Shown: one piece after another, positions 47,168 through 56,134 of the stretch
How positions within the stretch are numbered: the first letter of the stretch is position 1
Layout of the letters: each line of letters begins with the position of its first letter
Assembly: GCA_026260175.1 (NCBI GenBank)
Contig: JAKCWW010000165.1
Coordinates: forward strand, 49,997 to 106,130
Length of the DNA: 56,134 nt
DNA from: Reticulitermes lucifugus
Taxonomy: Eukaryota; Arthropoda; Insecta; Blattodea; Rhinotermitidae
Direction: 5' to 3'
Position numbers and translations under genes: made by a program
The notes under the pieces: generated by a model
Seen by the model: the letters and a program-made list of their open reading frames with translations, nothing else
Told to the model about the DNA's origin: nothing
The model's database searches: none

Positions 47168-48110
47168 TTATTTCTCAAGATAATTCCCTGAGCACAGTGA
47201 TATATTTATCCACCTTGGCACGAGTTTAAACATTTCGTCGAACTACAAATCAAGCTCCTGCGTTTGCAGCCAATCACGAAGAGTTATTTCCTCTTCCTCA
47301 TTATTGTTGAATCGGTGAAATCCCAAGTGTGGCTTCACCGGTTCGAACAAATAAGTCCGATGGTGCAAAGTAAGGACTCTAGGGTGCGTCTTTCAAAAGC
47401 TCCCTGCAAAGCGACTGCAACAAATACTGTGTCCGACGTCCGCTGTGTGGGGCTGCATTGTTGTGCTGAAAGAACACACGTCGAGAGAGACGTCGAGCTC
47501 CCTTTCTGCGAATTACTTCACACATTCATCGCAGCATGTCGCAGTAGGCTTTCGCGATCATTGTTGTACCCGAAACACGAATTCAACGTTCATGACTCTT
47601 CTGCATCATCAAATACATATCCCGTAACTATAACAGCAGACTTAAAGCACATCAAAATTTTGAGTATCGGAAAATTTTAGGGTTTCAACTGCATTGCGGC
47701 TTATTCTTGAGCAGTGACACCGTGTGCATGTGCCTCCCACTATGGATTACATGAACTTGTTCCCTTCTTATTTGTATTGTAGAAGATGTGAAAAGACAAT
47801 CTCAACGCATCTTCAACACTTCGATTTTTATGCTATTTCGTCAGACATCTTTGTATGCATGATGCATAAATTTTGCGGTATCCAGTTCTTCATGGCTAAT
47901 GCGTAAAGTTCCACCGGACAACTCCAATGCAGCGAATAAATGTCGCATTATGAGCCTTTGTTTTCCCAAAATTAGTTCCTCCACTCGTGCTGCATTCACG
48001 CCCTTCATCCGTGTTCTGGGCTGACAGGTGTAATCATCGTCTTCAAAATCCATTCGACAATTTGCGAACTCATTGCGCCATTTCTGACACGCTGCACTCT
48101 GATTGCCCCA
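47168..48110 (-). pseudogene. mariner transposase relic 2
   Basis: A second mariner-family relic, distinct from relic 1. The minus strand begins near 48106 with QKWRNEFANCRMDFEDDDYT, the helix-turn-helix region. It passes through VNAARVEELILGKQRLIMRH and GGTLRISHEELDTAKF. In the catalytic half it has QHNNAAPHS, where the expected second Asp is Asn. APSD is readable only in a neighbouring frame. LFEPVKPHLGFHRFNNNEEE and RDWLQTQEL follow, ending FKLVPRWINISL then LEK and a TAA at 47168-47170. It carries several stops and frameshifts. Intact mariner transposases are about 345 residues. Terminal repeats were not found. Confidence 0.8.
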
Positions 48111-48537
48111 TCATAATATAATTATGTTAAATGGCTGCGAATTTCGATGATGCAAGAAATAATTCGCCCACCAATACCGAATGATTCGTGGGACCAAGAT
48201 TGCAATTGTCGATGTCATTGCACTTCAACTTAATCCCTGATCAGCACCTGACTGACCGACTATTGCTCCATCTGTTACAGCTCATCTGTACTATAGGCCT
48301 ACCTCCTACCGAAAAACAAGATGCTTGATTTAACACAAAAGTTACCGGCTAGGAAACCTTAATTACTGAATATGCCTCGTGAAGGTGTCAAATCCAGATT
48401 ACAGCAAACTTTATATTCCCATTCGTGGGAGCCTCAGTCACATACAGCGATACTGTTTAAGTGTTTTAGTGCAATTATGTCAGAGATTAGTAGTTAATAT
48501 GATTAAGTGGCGTTCGGAATTTTGTCAAGTTGCAGTG
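48111..48537. other. Unassigned interval next to mariner relic 2
   Basis: It may include the 5' untranslated part and left end of the mariner relic, but no terminal repeat was identified. Confidence 0.4.
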
Positions 48538-49021
48538 ACAAATATTTTAATATTCCGTCCAACACAACTACGTGTCTTTTATTTGAGGCTTCCGCCGAGA
48601 TGTTGATAAGATCTGCGTTCTTCTGGGATATTACGCGGTACCGTGTGGTAATAATTTACCGACGTTTCGGAGCAACGTATCGGTCCCATCTTCACGGGTC
48701 AAGAGTCCAAGTTTGGTCTCTTGACCTGTGAAGATTGGACCGAAACGTTGTCCCGAAACGTCGGTAAACAATTACCACACGGCACCGCGTAATATCCCAG
48801 GAGAGCACAGATCTACATGTCTTTTGTTTAAGAACAGCTACATGTTTCGTTCTTAACAGACCATCATCAAGCCATCAATATTTAAAAACAAGGTAAAAAT
48901 GTATTATGATTTTTAAATATTGTATTGATGGCCTGATGACGGTTTATTAAGACCGAAAATATGTAGTTGTTCTTAAATAAAATACATGTAGCTGTGTTGG
49001 ATGGAATACTAAAATACTTTT
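48538..49021. mobile_element. Outer foldback element, split by an inner one
   Basis: The outer left part 48538-48584 (ATTCCGTCCAACACAACTAC) pairs with 48977-49021 (GTAGCTGTGTTGGATGGAAT). The continuation 48813-48890 pairs with 48903-48976. On the right arm, plus strand, lie CTGATGA (48933-48939), a GGT/ACC stem and GAAA (48955-48958). On the left arm, minus strand, lie TTGATGA (48864-48870), GAAAC (48844-48848) and two ACATGT arms (48840-48845 and 48815-48820) followed by A. This spacing resembles a hammerhead ribozyme core. Confidence 0.7.
48585..48812. mobile_element. Inner foldback element with 17-bp duplication
   Basis: It is inserted within the left arm of the outer element. The flanks CTACGTGTCTTTTATTT (48568-48584) and CTACATGTCTTTTGTTT (48813-48829) are a 17-bp target duplication with two changes. 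Its arms 48623-48705 and 48718-48800 pair over 83 bp at about 90 percent identity. Each arm carries the ATATTACGCGG end, ACCGACGTTTCGG, and a second CGTWTCGGTCC. The first 35 bases, GAGGCTTCCGCCGAGATGTT onward, match the flank of element 5 at 20348. Confidence 0.8.
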
Positions 49022-49962
49022 CACTGAATCTTCTAGAAACACAACGAGATAATCTCAATCAAATTAACTTTGTCAAGCGTTTTATTACAACCGAGAGTTC
49101 ACTGTGAATTAGGTTTGCAATGTTCTTTTTTTTCTTTTTTGCCTTAACCGCATTTATACCTACTCTACGGACATTGAGAATGAAGTGTAGTGTGTCCTGT
49201 GTCTCAGATTTACAAGCGACAGACCAATGTATACACTGTAAAGCCATGCAAACCAACAAAGCCGTAAAACTTTTACTCAAGTCTGTAACATAGTTTCTTT
49301 GAAACTTTCGGAAAGTGTTTGCTTTTCTTAAATAACATCGGTCGTAAACTTATACCTTAGGCGCTTGGTTGTTTGACGAACAATATTTGTACTAGCCAAG
49401 TATATTATATTGCCTCACAACCGCTCGTGGCTTGAAACAAACGAACAGCTGATCTCGAAACTTAGCAGAAATTCAGATATGTCCGAAAGCCGATAGATGA
49501 CGGACATCACACACTTTGATCTAGTGCGGAACTTCCGGCATAAATACGCAGTTGGACTGTTCGTAGGGAAATTATAATAGGCCTATTCCTGCTCAATCTG
49601 TGTAAAAAAGCGCCCATGGGGCTCATCAGATTCCTGACTGAAAGGAAGCCTCTTTACCCGGCGAAAAAAACTGAATGATATTTGCACCTAACCACTAAGC
49701 TTACTTCTAATGCCGAGGATACAAAAGCATGGAGCGTTTCTATCCTTGCCTCAGGTACCCCTACAAGCAATATGCTTATGCACAGTGACCGGTTTGTATT
49801 ATTTTACTCTTTTGGGGCCAGAATGAAAAAAGAGTCGTTTAAAAATAATCTATTATCAGCGGAGATTTAAAATTATTTTCAAGTTCTACTTACGAGACTA
49901 CGAACACGGTAGTTTACTGTATACATTTTGTATGTGTGTAAGTGTATATGTGTGTGTCTACA
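49022..49962. other. Unassigned stretch
   Basis: No gene or repeat recognised. Confidence 0.4.
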
Positions 49963-50002
49963 TGTGTGTGTGTGTGTGTGTTGTGTCTGTCTGTCTGTCT
50001 GT
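49963..50002. repeat. (TG)n then (TCTG)n microsatellites
   Basis: TG units at 49963-49984 followed by TCTG units at 49985-50002. Confidence 0.95.
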
Positions 50003-50939
50003 TCAAGCTATGTACATCTGTATGCATTTTATCATACTTTGCTCTTAAAACTCTCCTTGACCACACTATTTATTTAAATTGTCCTGAAACCCAGAGCGGT
50101 CATAACTTAATAAAATTACAAGCGCATATAAACACAACATAGAAAGATATCTTGAAACGGTATGTTGGGTTTGAAATAAGAAGCCAAATTTTTATAAATT
50201 CTTTCCGACGAGGACGACAGTCCAGTTTCAGCACTTGTATTACCTTGATATTCTAGGCACGTAGCTTTAAAAACGGTGCAAAATTTTCGACACAATCAGT
50301 CATCAAGAGAATTCGAAGTTCTTTGCTGCAATGATGGATGGATTTCCCAGGACTGCTTTGAAAAGAAAAACTCCGTTGACTGCGTCAGCACCTGCGGCAG
50401 ACCAGCTTGTGCCATTCTTATGCAAGGCACTGCTTGTCTCCTTAAGCTGTTCCGAGCAGCGCTTAATGGACTGACATACAGGTATTTGTTCCAGCTGTAA
50501 CATTTTGCATTATAAACAAGGATTTCATGCCCAAGTACCATAATGTTTTAACTAGTAAAAGTCTGTGGAAGAAATAACTGATGACGACTACGTAATGTAC
50601 CACAGTTTTGTGTGTACACAGCACGATTTGTGTCCATCTAATGCGGCCAGGAAAAGAAACTAAAGGAAGGATTGAAGAATCACTCACAAGAGTACAAAAA
50701 GCGTGCCGAACCGGTTTTTACCGGATGTGTCAACAAGATCTCCTATCAGTTTCGTATTGTATGGCTCCTGTTTAAGGGGGAAAACTCAAAGCCTGGGGCA
50801 CGAATCGCTTGCTTTTCTTACCTTTAAGAAGTCCTGATCATCACGACACCATTCCAATTCCAGAAAATGTAAGAAGTAGCTTAAATTAAATATACTTTTT
50901 GTGTATTTAGCGTACAGTCAAGAGACCAGTTACCTTGAG
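50003..50939. other. Unassigned stretch
   Basis: Overlapping frames on both strands at 50276-50541 show no domain I recognise. Confidence 0.4.
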
Positions 50940-51080
50940 TGATGTTTTCATGGCTTTGTCACTCCTTGCAGGCAAATGCTGGGACAGTAACAAGAAATGA
51001 GTTACGACCGCTTCATACCACGTCGCTTCATTGAGTTGCAAAGTCGCACACTTCGATTCGGCAGGCGTGTGCTTCGAATC
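50940..51080 (+). mobile_element. SINE D body fragment
   Basis: TTTTCATGGCTTTGTCACTC, GCAGGCAAATGCTGGGACAG and ACGACCGCTTCATACCACG match the SINE D body order. No tRNA-like head precedes it. A B-box-like GCTTCGAATCC (51072-51082) follows and may belong to another copy. Confidence 0.45.
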
Positions 51081-51377
51081 CTAGATTCTATACCGCAGTA
51101 CATCACTGAAGTCCTTTGTAATTACAGTTGAACCCTTGAAAGAGGTGATGGCAATTTGTCAACGACATAAATTATTGTCTGCCACTCTTAGTTCTGCAAT
51201 CTTATTTGAAGACACACTTGGAAATTACACGTTTGTCTAACGATTCCTTGCTTAGATGATCACGTATTTTTCTACTAACTCTTTTTCTTTAAATATTCAT
51301 TACATCGATGATACTTCCATACATATGTTGTACAGTTAAATCGTGTCTACAATTAAGTCATTGCCAGGCCTAATATA

Positions 51378-51575
51378 ATTCGGTTAGCTCAGTCAGCATA
51401 GTAACCACGCCAATGGCTGGAGGACGAGTGCCTTGGTGTTACAGTTCCTGCATGGGCGGATACTTTATCTTCGTTGTCTCGTGCAGACTGGCTCTAGGCC
51501 GAACTTTACCTGCTATCTAATAAGCACAATGGGTTCTTTCCCACATGCAAAGAGGCCGGGCCATAGCGTTACAAA
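51378..51575 (+). mobile_element. SINE A copy, diverged
   Basis: The A box TTAGCTCAGTCAG lies in TTCGGTTAGCTCAGTCAGCA. A decayed B-box region reads GGTGTTACAGTTCC. The body GCAGACTGGCTCTAGGCC, AAAGAGGCCGGGCCATAGCG follows SINE A order. It is followed by a short ACTTGATAC-type tandem (about 51578-51603). Confidence 0.6.
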
Positions 51576-51695
51576 ACTTGATACTTGATATCTGATACTT
51601 GATACCTTAGTTCCCTTAAACACTGCACACAGCTTTAGTCGGCACGGTCCGGCCGCTGCTAGGCTCACGTCGGCACGGCCAGGCAATGATATTTC

Positions 51696-51785
51696 ATTTC
51701 ATTCTGTAGTCTGTCTTACGACAGGTCCGTAGCCTCTTCCAAAGCGAGTTCTCCACAGGGTGCGATCTAGTGCTTCCTCTTTCAA
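51696..51785 (-). pseudogene. LINE 3' terminal fragment, second lineage
   Basis: The minus strand reads KEEALDRTLWRTRFGRGYGP then VVRQTTE and a TGA (51699-51701). It is the same terminal segment as 42575-42763 but in the opposite orientation and better preserved over this short length. Confidence 0.7.
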
Positions 51786-53080
51786 TGTTGCTCGAGATGG
51801 TTCATGATCGTGTAGCAACAGGCGTGCTGCTGTACTGCGATGTGGAAAGCAAATGGAAAAACGACCACATTATTACTTTTCCTGGAAAGTCTCTTCCAGA
51901 AACATAAAGATACCGGAAATTGAAAGAGGAAAGCAATGATATACCTGTTCTAAAAACATCTGCTGTGTTGGGAGTAGGAGTACATTGTTTTCATCGCAAC
52001 GTTCGATTGCCGTGCTAATAATGTCTCTCTCTTTGCTATGAATTACATTGTTAGAAATTTTTGGCATTCCAACTCGCTCCATTGCTTAAACGACACTGCA
52101 GTCCTGCTAGTTATCAGACAATGTTTTTGAAACGGAGAGAAAAAGGTTGGAGCTGCGTGCGCTGTGCTTCCCCCCTGACCAGCTTGCCTCTTCACCCCCG
52201 CGCTAACAGGGATCAAGTTATCTGACGAGGACAGTAACTGCTCACCGCCGCCTATTTCCGAAGTTTCAGAAATGTTGAAACTATGGCCCCACAGGAAGGT
52301 CAATACTTACATAGTGTGATACAGTGCCAATTCCGTGGCGAAGACAGGCGGTTGGTGACCGCTCAGTAATTACTGTCGAAGTTACTCCTAGATCTCATAA
52401 CAGGGATCCAGAATACTGCCTTGTGCCAGAAGAAAGGAATCCAGTCCGAGATAACACACAAAACTTATAGTATTGTGTACGTTTGTGGGCTCCCTGACCA
52501 AAGAGGTCCCCACACCACGGGGTCTGCAGGGGCCTTATGTACGTCAATGTGCCAATCCCTTAACATTTACTGGACCTAACACTTTTTAAGATATTAATTT
52601 CTTAAAAAATGCCCTAAGTTCAATGTCAGCTTCATCTAAAGCAAGCAAGTATTTTTAAAGAGTAGAAAGAATCTGCAGGCGAGAAAGCTTGACAATTTTT
52701 TAATAAAATAAAGCCAGTTAGAACGTTAGATAATGAAACCTTTTCTTAAATTTGAACCTTCCGCGTATTACCGTTGTTTCGTAATGTGCTCTCATAACGT
52801 GTTGCTCTTCACAGCGCTACTACATAACCGAATAACCAAATGCATTCCGAAATTTCCTATCAAATTTCACACCCTGACAACTTAGTTCTTAGTTGTTCAG
52901 TTTAGTAACTACAATATGTAATATAGTCAATAAATTTCTTTGGGCCAGTCTATTCGCATCAAAATAAAAGCTAACATATGTCATAAAATTTCAATAAAAT
53001 GTTTCCGTTTGCAATGTCAGCTGAAACAGACTGTTCTTTGGGTCAGCTCATAAACAAATAAAACAGTAAAAGTAACGTTT
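51786..53080. other. Unassigned stretch
   Basis: No gene or repeat recognised. The minus frames at 51873-52303 show no domain. Confidence 0.4.
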
Positions 53081-53130
53081 CCCTTATACACCCCACGAGG
53101 GCGTATAAGGGAGTGGTGGTACACCACCAC
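53081..53130. repeat. Two adjacent hairpins beside a SINE tail
   Basis: CCCTTATAC (53081-53089) pairs with GTATAAGGG (53103-53111). GTGGTGGT (53113-53120) pairs with ACCACCAC (53123-53130). Confidence 0.8.
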
Positions 53131-53354
53131 CCTTTCTTAACCTAGGCACTAGATGGAAATAAGTGGTCAATCTCACGCTCCGGCCTACTATCACCAGGAA
53201 AGCGGTCCCGGTAACAATGTAATAGGGGCTGGTTGGGCCCTAGTAGGATCTGCAGGTTTTGGAGAAGAGATAAGTCTCTTGCTCCTTCCAGGATTCGAAC
53301 CCCAAATAGTCAAGCCCGTGGCATAGTCACTATACTGACTGAGCTACTCCGGCC
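53131..53354 (-). mobile_element. SINE A copy
   Basis: Antisense SINE A: CTTAACCTAGGCACTAGATG, GCTCCGGCCTACTATCACC, GGTTTTGGAGAAGAGATAAG, GGATTCGAACC (exact antisense B box) and CTGAGCTACTCCGGCC (antisense A box and head). Well preserved at the head. Confidence 0.75.
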
Positions 53355-54049
53355 ACACGCATAAATAATTCATAAAGCCTACTTCTGTGTAATTACAGCA
53401 AATTAGTGCTTATATTTGCTATAAAATCTTATTTGGGTACAAAAAGTAAGCCTACTGAATATTCCAGAGAAATCGCTGCCACGACGACAAATTACGGAAT
53501 GAATACAATTATTATCATCCGTCCGGTATTGAAATAATATTGCTTAACTTCTCTGTCGTCATTGTTTATGCCTGCCGAAAACGTCTTAAATATACCGAGA
53601 CTGTAAACGTTATTAAAAAACAGCATTAAAACTGATGTTTTCTAAGAGAGTAGTATATTAGTACTTGCCATTGTTTATTGCTACAGGCCTACTGTCGTTT
53701 TATTGACCCAGGTTAACAAGTACTAAACAAGTCCCGAGGAACTCAATACAAACACACGTTTTGCTGTTGTGTGATACAAGTGTTTAAACGATGCAGCGTT
53801 TAACACTTAAAGCAAAGTCATCAATACAAAAACAAAAAGAATGTAGCAGAGTTTTACAAAACTTTTAATTTACGAAATAAAGGAGCCAAGAAGTCTGTCT
53901 TGAATTTCCCGTACACTTATCCCGTAAAGGAACAAGCATAGTCAAATGTATGGGTTCTTCCCCAAACAACAACTGTATCTTAAACTATTACAAGCAAACT
54001 GCACTCACAACTTTTCTTTAAGCCTAGAATTCACTTTAATTAAAATCTG
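53355..54049. other. Unassigned stretch
   Basis: No gene or repeat recognised. Confidence 0.4.
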
Positions 54050-54061
54050 TTATTGACACTA

Positions 54062-54314
54062 AGCTACGAGCTGGATGGTCCGGGGATCGAATCCCGGTGG
54101 GGGCGAAATTTTTAGCACCCGTCCAAACCGGCCCTGGGGCCTATCCAGCCTCCTGTACAATGGGTACCGGGTCATTCCCGGGGGTAAAGCGGCCGGGACG
54201 TGGCATTGACCACCACCCCCATCTAGGGCCCAGGTTAAAGAAAAATTAGAGCTATACCTCTTCTCCCCCTCTGGGCCATCATGGTCTGTTCTAGGGTGAA
54301 GTTTGCCTTTACCT
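54062..54314 (+). mobile_element. SINE A, 5'-truncated, exact duplication
   Basis: It starts within the head (AGCTACGAGCTGGATGGTCC) after the A box, then B box GGATCGAATCC, then CCAAACCGGCCCTGGGGCC, GGGGGTAAAGCGGCCGGGAC and the tail CCCCCATCTAGGGCCCAG. It is flanked by TTATTGACACTA at both 54050-54061 and 54315-54326, an exact 12-bp duplication. The minus open frame here is a by-product. Confidence 0.85.
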
Positions 54315-54326
54315 TTATTGACACTA

Positions 54327-54889
54327 TACCAAGGCACGGGAAGAAAACCATGAATGGTGGGGATAGAGGCACTCGAGGTCTACTGCTCTGTGCCTTACTT
54401 ATGTCATCTTCTCCAGCCTTCTTAGCCCTAATTTAGCAAGACCAAGGTGCGTAACAATACTGAAGTTTATGTCGATATCGCTATCGGCATCGTGTGAAGA
54501 AAATGACCGGAAGAATGAAGGGGTACACTGGGGAAGGTATGCTGGAGGAGAAAGTGTAACAGATCGAAGGAGGGACTGCTTTCCCTGGCCTCAGTATAGT
54601 AGGCTTATTTAATTAATGCAGAAGACACGTGTTTTTCAAAGTGATGGGTAACATTAAAATTGCCGTCTTCTGTTATGTGATTCCCTGTACTGTGATAGGA
54701 AAGCACCAACGCTGCGGAGGAATTTGCTGCTTCCACCTTCACGATCGACCTTCGAAGTCAGAGGCGAGAACATTCCTCGAAAGGATGGTACTTATTTACC
54801 ACAATACACACCACATCACAGAAGACAGTAAAGTTGCTTGTGAATACCATTCCAACTATGCAATCCCACACTGTTATTCAATCTAACGT
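54327..54889. other. Unassigned stretch
   Basis: No gene recognised. The plus frame at 54629-54886 lacks a recognisable domain. Confidence 0.4.
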
Positions 54890-54900
54890 AACTCCACGAA

Positions 54901-55134
54901 GGGCCGTACCATGGCTCAGGCGGTTAGTCGTCGGCCTCTCACCGCGGAGGCCCGGGTTCGATCCCTCGGACAGGTTTTTCTCCGAGTACTTTGGTTTTCC
55001 CCCGTCACTTTCATTCCACCGGTGCTCCATTACAAGGAGAAACGAAAAAAAAATCATCTTCATCACAGGGTTGCACAATAAGCCTCAAGGCTGCGGTGCT
55101 TCCCTAGCACATGCTGCGGGGCCCTTCAAAAAAA
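54901..55134 (+). mobile_element. SINE B with internal deletion
   Basis: The head GGGCCGTACCATGGCTCAGG and B box GGTTCGATCCC are present. The roughly 50 bases between the B box and GGACAGGTTTTTC found at 29143 are missing. The tail is complete. It is flanked by AACTCCACGAA (54890-54900) and AACTCCATAAA (55135-55145), 11 bp with two changes. Confidence 0.8.
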
Positions 55135-55145
55135 AACTCCATAAA

Positions 55146-56064
55146 GCAGCCCTTCTTGAGATAATGATAAACGCCTAATTGGTCACGAATTTCTTCATTA
55201 CCTAAGGGAGCCAAATATTTATTACTGGGGGTTAAATAACCCACCGCTTGACCCTAAACCTGAGTCAGATGAATCCAAAAATTCATCTAAGTCTGAGGCC
55301 TTGTGTGATATTACATAAATTACAGTGGCACTCCTTTTAGTCTCTGCCTAGCCCCCACGTCAAACAACCACCCCTTGTAAGTTAGACATACCGCTTAATC
55401 AGTAGATCAGCAGCGACCTCCATGAAATCTGGAGGCCAACTTCTCTAGCCGCAACTTCAGGACGAGCCATGCCGTGATGACATGGGACACACAACCCGGT
55501 TCTTCTCTAAATAAATAAAATTCCCAACCTGCGGTTCCGGAGGGCCGCGGCGGTTATTCCAAGGGCTCTGCGAATTACGAGACATTCGCCTAGTCCTCCT
55601 CCTCTTCCAGCCAGCATTTGGTTTCCTCCGTTATTGTCACGGTTGCGACCCAGACATGAGTAGGTTATGTGATGTTGTGATGAATAAAATGAGAGTTCAT
55701 TTACAACGGTTGCTGATTTAATGATAGATTTTTAGTCTCCTGAAAGATCTCGACCACTTCTTGTTACATCCTTTCCAATTCACAGCATACAGCCTATTTC
55801 AAAGCATCATCACTAATATTTCTAACAAAACAGGGCTATGAAAAATAGATTACGTCAGGAAAATTGTTATAAAATAATCTCAGGTAACTTACTATTACAG
55901 ACCCGATTACACACTAGTGAAAAGGCCCGTTGAAGCTCGGTACGGAATAATTTCTTTCATAACGTCGTCCTTTACCATCTCTTTTCCTTTCGTTTATCCA
56001 TATCTACCCCTCCCCCTTCCTTAGGAACTCTTATCTGTGTTTAATTAAAGGAGCCGATTACGTT
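55146..56064. other. Unassigned stretch, possibly an unnamed repeat
   Basis: The segment 55200-55680 is GC-richer than its surroundings. It has an AGATGAAT / ATTCATCT inverted pair near 55268-55288 and GGTTCCGGAGGGCCGCGGCG near 55532-55551. No coding domain recognised. Confidence 0.4.
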
Positions 56065-56067
56065 TTT

Positions 56068-56134
56068 TTTTGTGGTGAAGGTCCCCGCAGCAGATGCTAC
56101 GGACGCACCGCAGCCTTAAGGCTTCTTGTGCAAC
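56068..56134 (-). mobile_element. SINE B tail, cut by window edge
   Basis: GTGGTGAAGGTCCCCGCAGC, AGATGCTACGGACGCACCGC and AGCCTTAAGGCTTCTTGTGC are the antisense of the SINE B 3' tail. The head lies beyond the window. Confidence 0.75.

Noticed and set aside
48933..48958. Calling a functional hammerhead ribozyme as a feature
   Set aside because: The pair before stem II is not G-C, and in the right arm the base before the cleavage site is unpaired. Kept only as a hypothesis in the findings.

Overview
The window looks like non-coding nuclear DNA from an arthropod, most likely an insect. It is AT-rich, has no operon structure or continuous long open frames, and is packed with microsatellites, tRNA-derived SINEs, and decayed LINE, mariner, Helitron and hAT-like fragments. 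Some LINE endings (a C-terminus of the form ...GYGPVVRQTTE, and a ...GRPRRRWEDNIKMDL... tail) and the two main SINE families resemble repeats I associate with Blattodea (cockroaches and termites). That taxonomic guess comes from memory, not from a search. It could be intergenic DNA or the inside of a very long intron. I found no host exon I can defend.

Layout. 1-7.3 kb: unassigned DNA with a truncated SINE head, the first copy of an unnamed repeat (called R1 here), a foldback element and simple repeats. 7.37-8.6 kb: two LINE reverse-transcriptase 3' fragments meeting tail to tail. 8.6-16 kb: R1 copy 2, an isolated SINE family, three foldbacks and two more LINE tails. 15.4-17.4 kb: SINE relics, including a head-to-head SINE chimera, then a Helitron helicase relic on the minus strand. 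18.5-26 kb: foldbacks, LINE tails, and a 463-base assembly gap that sits inside a 68-bp perfect inverted repeat. 27-35 kb: well-preserved SINEs with target-site duplications, R1 copy 3, a mariner pseudogene and a LINE tail. 36-45 kb: hAT-like ends, simple repeats, a near-perfect palindrome and the tail of a second LINE lineage. 45-49 kb: a SINE nested in a SINE, a second mariner pseudogene, and a nested foldback-in-foldback structure whose arms resemble hammerhead ribozyme cores. 51-56 kb: more SINEs, one of them 5'-truncated with an exact 12-bp duplication.

The window is a layered record of transposition. The oldest layer is LINE, mariner and Helitron debris broken by stops and frameshifts. 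A family of short foldback elements shares ends containing ACGCCGTGTAGT and inner motifs of the type ACCGACGTTTCGG/CCGAAACGTCGG. The youngest layer appears to be SINE A and SINE B, which retain recognisable A and B boxes and duplications. Names such as SINE A-E, R1 and R2 are labels for this window only. The item most worth following up is the 48.5-49.0 kb foldback complex with hammerhead-like cores.
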